Source: an uncultured Flavobacteriaceae bacterium (lineage in GTDB: Bacteria > Bacteroidota > Bacteroidia > Flavobacteriales > Flavobacteriaceae). Taken from it: a stretch of 36,117 bases of DNA. A program made the position numbers and the translations under genes. The notes under the pieces were generated by a model. The model was not told the DNA's origin, did not search any database, and saw only the letters and a list, made by a program, of their open reading frames with translations. Where the stretch lies: the NCBI GenBank assembly GCA_905181825.1, contig CAJIZJ010000050.1:1-36117 (forward strand). The letters run 5' to 3'. This document shows positions 8,784 through 16,940 of this stretch, piece by piece (position 1 is the stretch's first letter; every line of letters starts with the position of its first letter).

Positions 8784-10064
8784 ATGTCTATAGATCTCAT
8801 TGTTATTATTTTAAGTTTGTTGCTGTCAGCTTTTTTTTCAGGTATGGAAATTGCTTACGTTTCAGCGAATAAAATACATATAGAGATTGAAAAAAAACAA
8901 AGAGGTTTGTTATCAAATTTATTGGCTAAAATAACCTCAAAACCCTCTAAGTTTATAGCCACTATGCTTATTGGAAATAACATTGCTTTAGTTGTTTATG
9001 GTTTGTATATGGGTGATTCATTGGTGGCCTGGTTTGCGGCTCACTTACCCTCGTCTAATACATTAATTAGCTACTTGTTTGATGAGTTGTCATTACTAAC
9101 ACAAACAGTGATTTCAACGCTAGTAATACTGGTGACGGCAGAGTTTCTCCCCAAAGTATTTTTTCAGATCTATGCAAATTCTTTATTAAAGCTGTTTTCT
9201 TTTCCAGCCTATGTGTTTTATCTATTATTTTCAATTGTATCAGACTTTGTTATATGGCTCACAGATTTAGTTTTGAAGTCTTTGTTTAAAACCGAAGGTG
9301 ATGAAGTTCAATTAGCCTTTTCAAAAGTAGAACTTGGTAATTATATAAGTGAACAAATGGAATCTGTAGATGCTCATGATACGATGGATAGTGAAATACA
9401 GATATTTCAAAATGCTCTTGAGTTTTCCGAAGTAAAGTCAAGAGAAGTGATGGTTCCTCGGACTGAACTAACGGCCATTGAGATTCACGATTCTATTCAG
9501 AGCTTAAACGAATCTTTCACTCAAACAGGGCATTCAAAAATACTAGTCTACAAAAACACTATTGATGATATTTTAGGATATGTACATTCTTTTGATTTGT
9601 TTAAAAACCCCAAAAACATTAAATCCATACTGCGCCCTGTAGAGTATGTTCCTGAAACGATGTTTGCCAAAGATGTGCTAAACGTTTTAATTAAGAAACG
9701 AAAAAGTTTGGCTGTTGTCTTGGATGAATATGGAGGGACTTCAGGCATTATGACTGTTGAAGATGTTATTGAAGAACTGGTAGGAGAAATAGAAGATGAA
9801 CACGACACGATGGAACTTGTGGAAGAGCAAATCAATAGTAATACTTTTCTTTTTTCTGCACGCTTAGATGTGGACCATCTAAATGAAACCTATAAGTTTC
9901 AAATTCCCGAAAGTGAAAATTATGAAACCCTAGGGGGGTTTATTGTCAGCCATACAGAAGAAATACCTCTTAAAAACCAAGAAATAAATTTGGGTAGTTT
10001 TCAATTCATAATCAAGGAAGTATCCAACACAAAAATTGAATTAGTGCACTTCAAAATTATTTAA
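8784..10064 (+). CDS. CNNM/CorC (HlyC) family transporter: DUF21, CBS pair, CorC_HlyC
   Basis: The product is 426 aa. Residues 1-190 form the DUF21/CNNM membrane domain (SAFFSGMEIAYVSANK near the N-terminus, then several TM segments with TLVILVTAEFLPKVFF). Residues about 207-335 hold the CBS pair, starting with SREVMVPRTELTAIE and closing with the hallmark DEYGGTSGIMTVEDVIEELV. Residues about 345-426 are the CorC_HlyC domain. Members of the family are linked to Mg2+/Co2+ or Na+-coupled divalent cation export. GldE, needed for gliding in flavobacteria, is a paralogue, but the gld neighbours expected of it are absent, so I do not assign that name. It starts 2 nt after the 63-aa membrane-protein gene, as part of the coaX operon. 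Confidence 0.88.
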   Translation: MSIDLIVIILSLLLSAFFSGMEIAYVSANKIHIEIEKKQRGLLSNLLAKITSKPSKFIATMLIGNNIALVVYGLYMGDSLVAWFAAHLPSSNTLISYLFDELSLLTQTVISTLVILVTAEFLPKVFFQIYANSLLKLFSFPAYVFYLLFSIVSDFVIWLTDLVLKSLFKTEGDEVQLAFSKVELGNYISEQMESVDAHDTMDSEIQIFQNALEFSEVKSREVMVPRTELTAIEIHDSIQSLNESFTQTGHSKILVYKNTIDDILGYVHSFDLFKNPKNIKSILRPVEYVPETMFAKDVLNVLIKKRKSLAVVLDEYGGTSGIMTVEDVIEELVGEIEDEHDTMELVEEQINSNTFLFSARLDVDHLNETYKFQIPESENYETLGGFIVSHTEEIPLKNQEINLGSFQFIIKEVSNTKIELVHFKII

Positions 10065-10172
10065 GATTTATAATTTAAGCACTGTGTTTGAATTATATTC
10101 TTTTCTGCTTTCATTATTTCAAAGAAATTGGTATTTTCGTCGACTATATTGAAAAAATAACACACACTACAA

Positions 10173-12320
10173 ATGGCAGTTTTAAATAAAATTAGACAAC
10201 GTTCTATATTCTTGATCATCATTATCGCTCTTGCATTATTTTCATTCATAATTGGGGACATATTCACTAACATGGGGTCTTCTGAAAAGTCTCAAAACGT
10301 GGTTGCAACCATTAATGGAGAGGATATTGATCGAGGCGCTTTCATGAATCAGGTGGAAAATGTTCAACGTCAATCAGGTGGTTCGGTTAGCAATACGCAA
10401 GCAATGAACCGTATTTGGGACCAAGAAGTTAGAAATAAAGTCATGCAAACCCAATATGATGCAGTAGGGATCTCTATTGAAAGAGACTATATGCGACAGT
10501 TGTTAAAGCAAAATTTAGGAACTTTTGAAGAGTTTAAAAATGAAGCAGGCCTATTTGATGAAGATAAGCTAAATGAGTTTATAGCAAACCTTAAAGCGAT
10601 TGCTCCAGAAACAACAACTTTAAACGGAAATCCAGTAAATTATAAAGCTTGGACAGATTTTGAACAAACAATTTCTCAGACAGGCGTTCAGCAAACCTAT
10701 TTCAACCTTGTTAAAGCAGGTGTTATTGGAACCTTGACTGAAGGGGAGTTAGATTACCAACTAGAAAATGATAAAGTAGATCTGAAATATGTTCAAATTC
10801 CTTTTTCATCTATCCCTGATAGCGTTTTGACTGTTAAAAAATCTGATATTAAAAGTTACATCAAAAAATACCCAAAGAAGTACCAAGTAGAAGCGTCTCG
10901 AGATTTAGTGTATGTTCAATTTAAAGAAGAAGCATCTTTAGAAGATGAGCTAGCTATCCAAGCAGAATTAACGTCACTTGTTGAAGATAAAGTAGAGTTT
11001 AATGAGGCAGCCAAAGCAAATGAAACAGTAATTGGTTTTAGAAACACTGCGAATGCCGAAGCGTTTGTAAACACTAATTCATCAGTTAAGTATAACGATG
11101 CCTTTGGGTTTGAATCTAGTCTTCCCAAAGCTGAACTTGCAGCGATGGTTAGTTTGAATGTTAATGATGTTCACGGTCCTTATAAAGATGGATCTAATTA
11201 TAAGTTATCAAAGCTAGTTGCCAAAAAGATGATTTCTGATTCTACAAAAGTTCGTCACATTTTAATTCCTTTTGTTGGCGTTGTACGTGCAGATCCATCT
11301 GTAACTGCTACAGAGGCTGAGGCAAAAACACAGGCTGATAGTATTTATAATGTGCTTAAATCAAATCGTTCTAAGTTTAAGAGCATGTTAGTTCTGTCCT
11401 CAGATAAAGTGAGCAATGAAAAGGATGGTGAGATTGAATTTGCTTATACAGACGGATTTGCTGCAGAATTTAAAGCCTACTCCTTTGAGAATCCAAAAGG
11501 AAGTTTAGGAGTTGTGAAAACAGATTTTGGCTACCACGTCATAGAAATTCTTAGTCAAGGTCCAAAGCAACAAGCATACAAAGTAGCAACTATTGTTCAA
11601 GAAATTGAACCTTCAGTTGAAACAGTAGATGAAGTATTCAAAAACAAATCTAAATTTGAAATTGCGATTGCTGATGCAGATTTTGGTGCAGTAGCAAACG
11701 ACAACAACTACAAGTCAATGCCAGTAAGTAGTATTAAAGAACTTGATGAATCTATTCCAGGCATTGGTCTACAAAGAGCTATTGTGAGATGGTCATTTGA
11801 AGACGGAGTTGAAGAGGGTGATTTTAAAAGCTTTAATATTTCAGGCGGTGGTTTTGTAGTCGCAAAAATTACAGCTGTTAACCAAGAAGGATTGATGAGT
11901 GTTGAGAAAGCATCGGTTACGGCGTTACCAGAAATCAAAAAAGAAATGAAAGCTAAACTTATTATAGCAGCTGTTTCGGCCACAACTTTAGAAGCAATTG
12001 CTTCTGATGAAGGTCAAGCAGTGAAAACATCTCTTGCAATCAATATGAAAAACCCAACACTTTCAGGAGCGGGTAGAGAGCCTAAAGTAATTGGAACGGC
12101 TTTTGGATTAGTTGAAGGAGCTACTTCAAAATTAATTGTGGGTATAAACGGAGTTTATGCAGTACAATTAACAAAGTCAACTCCAGCAAACGATTTGCCT
12201 AATTATCAAGCCGCTGCAAATAGAGTGGGCCAAGCCAAGTCAAATGCAGTTAATTCAATGTTATACACAGCACTCAAAGATGCTGCTGAAATAGAAGATA
12301 ATAGAGCTACATTTTATTAA
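10173..12320 (+). CDS. PpiD/SurA-like membrane-anchored peptidyl-prolyl isomerase
   Basis: The product is 715 aa. It is anchored by one N-terminal TM helix (RSIFLIIIIALALFSFIIGD, residues 10-29) with the large part in the periplasm. A SurA_N-like chaperone region follows (residues about 45-150, ATINGEDIDRGAFMNQVE), then a parvulin-type PPIC domain (about 356-456) running from KVRHILIPF to DFGYHVIEIL. The plan matches PpiD, a holdase for newly exported outer-membrane proteins. A possible -7 box (TATTTTCG, 7 of 8 to TAnnTTTG, 10132-10139) lies in the 108-nt gap before it, so it may have its own start of transcription besides read-through from the coaX run. It ends before a strong bidirectional terminator. 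Confidence 0.88.
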   Translation: MAVLNKIRQRSIFLIIIIALALFSFIIGDIFTNMGSSEKSQNVVATINGEDIDRGAFMNQVENVQRQSGGSVSNTQAMNRIWDQEVRNKVMQTQYDAVGISIERDYMRQLLKQNLGTFEEFKNEAGLFDEDKLNEFIANLKAIAPETTTLNGNPVNYKAWTDFEQTISQTGVQQTYFNLVKAGVIGTLTEGELDYQLENDKVDLKYVQIPFSSIPDSVLTVKKSDIKSYIKKYPKKYQVEASRDLVYVQFKEEASLEDELAIQAELTSLVEDKVEFNEAAKANETVIGFRNTANAEAFVNTNSSVKYNDAFGFESSLPKAELAAMVSLNVNDVHGPYKDGSNYKLSKLVAKKMISDSTKVRHILIPFVGVVRADPSVTATEAEAKTQADSIYNVLKSNRSKFKSMLVLSSDKVSNEKDGEIEFAYTDGFAAEFKAYSFENPKGSLGVVKTDFGYHVIEILSQGPKQQAYKVATIVQEIEPSVETVDEVFKNKSKFEIAIADADFGAVANDNNYKSMPVSSIKELDESIPGIGLQRAIVRWSFEDGVEEGDFKSFNISGGGFVVAKITAVNQEGLMSVEKASVTALPEIKKEMKAKLIIAAVSATTLEAIASDEGQAVKTSLAINMKNPTLSGAGREPKVIGTAFGLVEGATSKLIVGINGVYAVQLTKSTPANDLPNYQAAANRVGQAKSNAVNSMLYTALKDAAEIEDNRATFY

Positions 12321-12338
12321 GCAGTTCTAATTAGATAT

Positions 12339-12372
12339 AAAAAAAGCCTTTCCATTTGGAAAGGCTTTTTTT
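12339..12372. terminator. Bidirectional Rho-independent terminator
   Basis: Stem GCCTTTCC/GGAAAGGC (12346-12353 with 12358-12365) has loop ATTT and is extended by seven A:T pairs (A7 at 12339-12345, T7 at 12366-12372). The A and T tracts make it work in both directions, ending the ppiD-like gene on plus and the GHMP kinase on minus. The stop codon of the GHMP kinase (12371-12373) starts within the T tract. Confidence 0.85.
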
Positions 12373-13279
12373 ATAAAATCATTTCTGAAAATGGAAGTAT
12401 TGTTTTGTACCCTTTAGATTTGAAGTATTCAATAGAACTTGGGTCGCCGGTTGCTAAGAAAAAGTCACCTCCCCAAGCGCCTAGGCTTTTAATAGCGCCC
12501 TTGTAATCTGAGAAAAGGGCTTCTTTTAAAGGTGGTTGCTGGATAAGCGTTGAGATATAACGTTCATGTTGCTCTATGAGCGATTCAAAGTTTTTTAAGT
12601 CGCTACAATTTAAGAGGTCTAAAGTCAAACTATTAAGCTCAGAAAAATCAAGTGACTGATTTGCAGTCAGCGTTTTGTAGGATCTAATACCATCTCTACT
12701 GTTTTGTTTTTGATTGCGATGTACAAAAAATAGAGCATCCAAAAATGGAGGTGAAAAATCTACAGACTTGACCGTTGGTTTTTCTTTGTCCAACTGGTAT
12801 AAAATCCCCGTATCCTGTTGTGCGCATGCAATGTCAAATCCACTGCCACCAAATGTTAATTCTAAAAGTTTAAACGCATCTACTTGTGCCCATTGGGCTA
12901 AATTATTAATTAAGGTTGAGGATGACCCCAACCCCCAATTTTCTGGAAATTCTAAGGTTGTTGTTAGTGTGTAGCCTTTATGCGCTTCAAAAAGTGTAGG
13001 GTTTAACTGTTGTAGAGCTTCCAAAACTTGTACTAAGCGCACTGCAATATTGGAAGTGTTTTTAGAAGAGATTTTTAAAGTCGTATCTATTATAAATTCA
13101 GCTTCAAACCATACGTTACCTGAGTTAGAAATGCTTTTCCAGTGTATGGTATTATCGGAATTAGACTCTACATCTAAGGATTGTCCAAATTTTGTAGGCA
13201 GTGCAAGAGCAATAGCTCCGTCTAAAACTGCATATTCTGAGCTAATTAATAATTTTCCATGGCTGTAAAAGGTTTCCAT
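12371..13279 (-). CDS. GHMP kinase of the Bacteroidota 'GYDIA' type (mevalonate-pathway kinase candidate)
   Basis: The product is 302 aa. The GHMP ATP-binding motif GLGSSST is at residues 116-122. GSGFDIA at 145-151 corresponds to the motif that names the GYDIA subfamily, with Ser-Gly-Phe in place of the usual residues. The C-terminal glycine motif is GAWGGDFFLAT (267-277). The N-terminal HGKLLISSEYAVLDG (7-21) fits the substrate-side start of mevalonate-type kinases. It starts right at the stop of the HMG-CoA reductase gene, so it most likely phosphorylates mevalonate or phosphomevalonate. Which of the two cannot be decided from sequence. The stop codon lies in the terminator shared with the convergent gene. 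Confidence 0.85.
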   Translation of the reverse strand: METFYSHGKLLISSEYAVLDGAIALALPTKFGQSLDVESNSDNTIHWKSISNSGNVWFEAEFIIDTTLKISSKNTSNIAVRLVQVLEALQQLNPTLFEAHKGYTLTTTLEFPENWGLGSSSTLINNLAQWAQVDAFKLLELTFGGSGFDIACAQQDTGILYQLDKEKPTVKSVDFSPPFLDALFFVHRNQKQNSRDGIRSYKTLTANQSLDFSELNSLTLDLLNCSDLKNFESLIEQHERYISTLIQQPPLKEALFSDYKGAIKSLGAWGGDFFLATGDPSSIEYFKSKGYKTILPFSEMIL

Positions 13280-14565
13280 TAGGCTCTAAGGGTTTCTATG
13301 GCTTTAACGACCGCACTGTGTGTGACAGTATTTGTTTTGAAGTGCTCAACTAGATGTGCTTTTTCTTTGTCAGTAGCTTTGAATTGATTTAAGATATTAA
13401 GAAGGTGCATTTTCATGTGCCCTTGTTGAATTCCGGTAGTTGTGAGTGATTTCAAAGCTGCAAAATTTTGAGCCAGTCCTGCGACTGCAACAACTTCCAT
13501 TAATTCTTTTGCAGATGGATTACCTAAAAGTTCCAATGCTGTTTTTACCAAGGGGTGCAAGCCAGTAAGTCCGCCAACAGTCCCTAGAGCTAATGGGATT
13601 TCGATCCAAAACTTAAAAACGCCCTCTTCAATAGAGGCATGCGTTAGGCTTGAATAACTTCCGGAACGCGCTGCATAGGCATGCACTCCAGCTTCAACAG
13701 CTCTAAAGTCATTTCCAGTTGCTAAAACGACAGAATCTACCCCATTCATAATGCCTTTGTTATGGGTGACGGCCCGAAAGGGTTCTACTTCAGCAATTTG
13801 TACAGCTTGGATAAATGTGTCTGCAAATTCTTGACCTGTATAGGACTCGTTAATGCCTAGTGAATCTACGCTGCAACTCACCTCTGCGCGTACCAAGCAA
13901 TCTGGTACATAGTTTGACAAAATACTCATGACTATATGAATTTCTTCAGAACACCGCTTAAAAGAGCTAGCGATTTGCTCCAGGCAGGAGTTAATGAAGT
14001 TGGCACCCATGGCATCCATGGTTTCAAAAGTTACATGTAGTTGATAGTATCCTTTTAGTTTGGACGTTTTATTAATGAGCTCAATATCTAAAATACCGCC
14101 CCCACGCGCCTCCATATTTTTAGTTATAGATTTTGTGTGTTCAAATAGCTGAGGTTTTATAGTTTCAAATAGAGATTCTATTTTAGTGCTTTTTCCATGA
14201 AACATAAAATGAACTTGCCCTACTTTTATGGTCGAGATTACCTTGGCTTTAAAACCACCTCTTTGCATCCAAAATTTTGCAGCATTGCTAGCAGCGGCGA
14301 CTACCGAACTTTCCTCAATTGTCATCGGAATGACCTTAATAGTATCGTTAATCAAAAAATTTGGTGCAATTCCAAAAGGGAGATAAAAATTAGAAATGGT
14401 GTTTTCCGTAAATTCATCATGAAGCTTTTGAAGTGCGGCATCGGAATTCCAATAGCGTTCTAAATTTGCTTTTGCACTAGGGTTATCTTGAAAATGATTG
14501 CTGATTAGCCAGTCAATTTTTTCAGCTTTTGTGAACTTTGAAAATCCAGAAACGGAATTCTGCAT
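13279..14565 (-). CDS. mvaA: Hydroxymethylglutaryl-CoA reductase, class II
   Basis: It interconverts HMG-CoA and mevalonate, the committed step of the mevalonate route to isoprenoids. At 428 aa it is the length of the Pseudomonas mevalonii enzyme. Catalytic residues expected from that enzyme are visible: Glu in EESS (84-85), Lys270 in HNKG, Asp286 in GNDFRA, and His383 in QQGHMKMHL. The substrate motif DAMGAN is at 184-189 and the class II stretch GTVGGLTGLHPL at 328-339. There is no membrane domain, as usual for the bacterial class. In flavobacteria, which lack the MEP route, this enzyme is biosynthetic. It is transcribed ahead of the GHMP kinase with abutting ends. Confidence 0.95.
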   Translation of the reverse strand: MQNSVSGFSKFTKAEKIDWLISNHFQDNPSAKANLERYWNSDAALQKLHDEFTENTISNFYLPFGIAPNFLINDTIKVIPMTIEESSVVAAASNAAKFWMQRGGFKAKVISTIKVGQVHFMFHGKSTKIESLFETIKPQLFEHTKSITKNMEARGGGILDIELINKTSKLKGYYQLHVTFETMDAMGANFINSCLEQIASSFKRCSEEIHIVMSILSNYVPDCLVRAEVSCSVDSLGINESYTGQEFADTFIQAVQIAEVEPFRAVTHNKGIMNGVDSVVLATGNDFRAVEAGVHAYAARSGSYSSLTHASIEEGVFKFWIEIPLALGTVGGLTGLHPLVKTALELLGNPSAKELMEVVAVAGLAQNFAALKSLTTTGIQQGHMKMHLLNILNQFKATDKEKAHLVEHFKTNTVTHSAVVKAIETLRA

Positions 14566-14584
14566 GTGTGTCTATTTTAAAAGA

Positions 14585-14592
14585 CAAAGATA
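14585..14592 (-). promoter_or_regulatory. Probable -7 box for mvaA-GHMP kinase
   Basis: On the minus strand TATCTTTG matches TAnnTTTG exactly and ends 19 nt before the mvaA ATG. No clear TTTG at -33. Confidence 0.45.
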
Positions 14593-14715
14593 CTATTCTT
14601 CGTTTTATTATGGAACTTCAATTATTTTTATTGCGTATTTATCTGTTAATATTCACGGATTTCTCCTATTTTTTTAGTAAACTTGACATATAATTATTGA
14701 ATTATTAGATTTCTC

Positions 14716-16905
14716 ATGAAAACGCCTATCATCTACCTTTTTAGTTGCTTGTTTATGTATGCAGCAACTTCTCAAACAGACTCTTTTTCACTGGATCAAA
14801 TATGGGATGGATCTTTTAGGACTCAAGGGCTTACCGCTTTGCATTCTATGAAAAATGGACAGCAATATTCAGTATTAAATTTTGATAGGTCTACAGGTTT
14901 TACTTCAGTAGATTTATATGATTATGAAACCTTCTCAAAAGTAAAAGTAATTGCGACTTCTAAAACAATGCAGGCTATTCCTTATTTTACAAATTATACA
15001 TTTAGTGCTAACGAACGTAAACTGATTTTAGAAACAAATACGGAATCCATTTTTAGATATTCAGTCTTGGGTCACTATTATGTATATGATATAGACTTAC
15101 AGAAACTAGATTTAATATCCGAGCATAAAATACAGGAACCTACATTTTCGCCCGATGGCACTAAGGTTGCCTATGGTTTAAGCAATAACCTGTTTGTTAA
15201 AGATTTGATTTCTGGCCTAACCAAACAAATCACATTTGATGGGGAAGGAAATAGCATTATTAATGGAATTACCGACTGGGTTTACGAAGAAGAATTTGCC
15301 TTTGTAAGAGCTTTTGAGTGGAATATTTCTGGTGATAGAATTGCATTTATTCGATTTGATGAAACTGATGTGCCTGAGTTTTCAATGGATGTTTACGGCA
15401 CTGATTTGTATCAAACACAAAATGTATTTAAATATCCAAAAGCAGGTGAAAAAAATGCAATAGTATCTCTGCATTTTTATGATTTAAACTCAGATCAAAC
15501 AACGACTGTTCCTTTATCTAAACCCTATAACGACTTTTATATTCCTAGAATAAAATGGACCAATGATGCCAATGTACTGTCAGCTCAATATATGAATAGG
15601 CATCAAAACACTTTAGATCTTTGGTTTATTAACCCAGAAACATCACAAGCTAATTTAGTGCTCTCAGATACTGATGATGCCTATGTAGATGTCACTGACA
15701 ATCTTACCTTTTTAACAGATAATAGTTTTTTATGGACCAGCGAAAAAGACGGTTATAACCACCTGTATCATTACTCAAAAACAGGACAGCTAAAAAATCA
15801 AATAACAAAAGGTGATTGGGAAGTCACTGCCTACTACGGGTACAACGAATTAGCCAATACGATTTATTACCAATCTGTTGAAAATGGTTCCATCAATCGG
15901 GATGTCTATTCAATTCGATTAAACGGAAAAAGGAAAAAGCGTTTAACTTTGAAGGAAGGAACAAATGAGGCCTCTTTTAGTGCGGACTTCACCTATTTCA
16001 TTAATACTTTTTCGAGTGCCAACATCCCCACGAAATATTCCTTACACGATTCTAAAACAGGCCGATTGGTTAGAAATATCAAAGACAATTCAGCCCTTCT
16101 AACTACGTTATCTAATTATAAATATTCAAATAAAGAATTCAGCACTCTCAATGTAAACGGTAATGAGTTGAATATGTGGATGCTTAAACCAGCGGATTTT
16201 GACGCGACTAAAAGCTATCCACTTCTAATGTTTCAATACTCTGGACCAGGGTCACAACAAGTGGCTAATAAATGGAATAATTCTAGAGATTACTGGCACC
16301 AATATCTAGCCCAACAAGGCTATATTGTGGCGTGTGTTGATGGGCGAGGAACAGGCTTTAAAGGAGCAGATTTCAAAAAAGTAACCTATTTAAACCTTGT
16401 AAAATTTGAAACCGAAGATCAAATTCAAGCAGCCAATAAAATAGGAAGTCTACCCTATATAGATGCCACTAGAATTGGTATTTGGGGCTGGAGTTTTGGA
16501 GGTCATATGAGCACTAATTGTTTGCTGAAAGGCAATGAGGTATTTAAGATGGCTATTGCAGTTGCGCCTGTAACAAGCTGGCGATTTTATGATACTATTT
16601 ATACCGAACGCTTTATGCGAACACCCCAAGAAAACCCAGGGGGTTATGATGATAACTCTCCCTTTAATTATCCAGAATTACTAAAAGGAGATTACCTTTT
16701 AGTACATGGCTCTGGAGATGATAATGTACATGTGCAACATACCATGCGTATGGTTGAGGCTTTGATACAAGCTGATAAGCAATTTGATTGGTCTATATAC
16801 CCTGATAAAAATCACGGCATCTATGGCGGCAATACCACGATGCATCTATATACTAAAATGACTAATTTTTTACATGAAAAATTAGGAGACAAACGAACGA
16901 ATTAA
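14716..16905 (+). CDS. Dipeptidyl peptidase IV (S9B family)
   Basis: The product is 729 aa, with a signal peptide ending near residue 19-20 (YAATS-QTDS). It removes X-Pro or X-Ala dipeptides from peptide N-termini, probably in the periplasm. A DPPIV_N beta-propeller covers about residues 90-470 and includes the N-terminus-binding glutamates in DWVYEEEFA (Glu191-193). The alpha/beta-hydrolase domain covers about 510-725: nucleophile Ser593 in GWSFGGH, Asp668 in HGSGDDNVH, and His700 in PDKNHGIYG. All triad residues are present, so it should be active. Two peptide transporters follow directly, suggesting the released dipeptides are imported. No TAnnTTTG box is evident in the 150-nt upstream gap. 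Confidence 0.93.
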   Translation: MKTPIIYLFSCLFMYAATSQTDSFSLDQIWDGSFRTQGLTALHSMKNGQQYSVLNFDRSTGFTSVDLYDYETFSKVKVIATSKTMQAIPYFTNYTFSANERKLILETNTESIFRYSVLGHYYVYDIDLQKLDLISEHKIQEPTFSPDGTKVAYGLSNNLFVKDLISGLTKQITFDGEGNSIINGITDWVYEEEFAFVRAFEWNISGDRIAFIRFDETDVPEFSMDVYGTDLYQTQNVFKYPKAGEKNAIVSLHFYDLNSDQTTTVPLSKPYNDFYIPRIKWTNDANVLSAQYMNRHQNTLDLWFINPETSQANLVLSDTDDAYVDVTDNLTFLTDNSFLWTSEKDGYNHLYHYSKTGQLKNQITKGDWEVTAYYGYNELANTIYYQSVENGSINRDVYSIRLNGKRKKRLTLKEGTNEASFSADFTYFINTFSSANIPTKYSLHDSKTGRLVRNIKDNSALLTTLSNYKYSNKEFSTLNVNGNELNMWMLKPADFDATKSYPLLMFQYSGPGSQQVANKWNNSRDYWHQYLAQQGYIVACVDGRGTGFKGADFKKVTYLNLVKFETEDQIQAANKIGSLPYIDATRIGIWGWSFGGHMSTNCLLKGNEVFKMAIAVAPVTSWRFYDTIYTERFMRTPQENPGGYDDNSPFNYPELLKGDYLLVHGSGDDNVHVQHTMRMVEALIQADKQFDWSIYPDKNHGIYGGNTTMHLYTKMTNFLHEKLGDKRTN

Positions 16906-16940
16906 ACCAACATAATAAATTAATAACTAACACTAAACTT

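Noticed and set aside
9548-9835. 95-codon open frame antisense to the CNNM transporter
   Set aside because: Ser/Thr-rich shadow of the CBS/CorC coding sequence, with no promoter or start context.
8784-10064. Assignment of the CNNM protein as GldE
   Set aside because: GldE is a paralogue, but the gld gene context is not seen here, so the name would be a guess.
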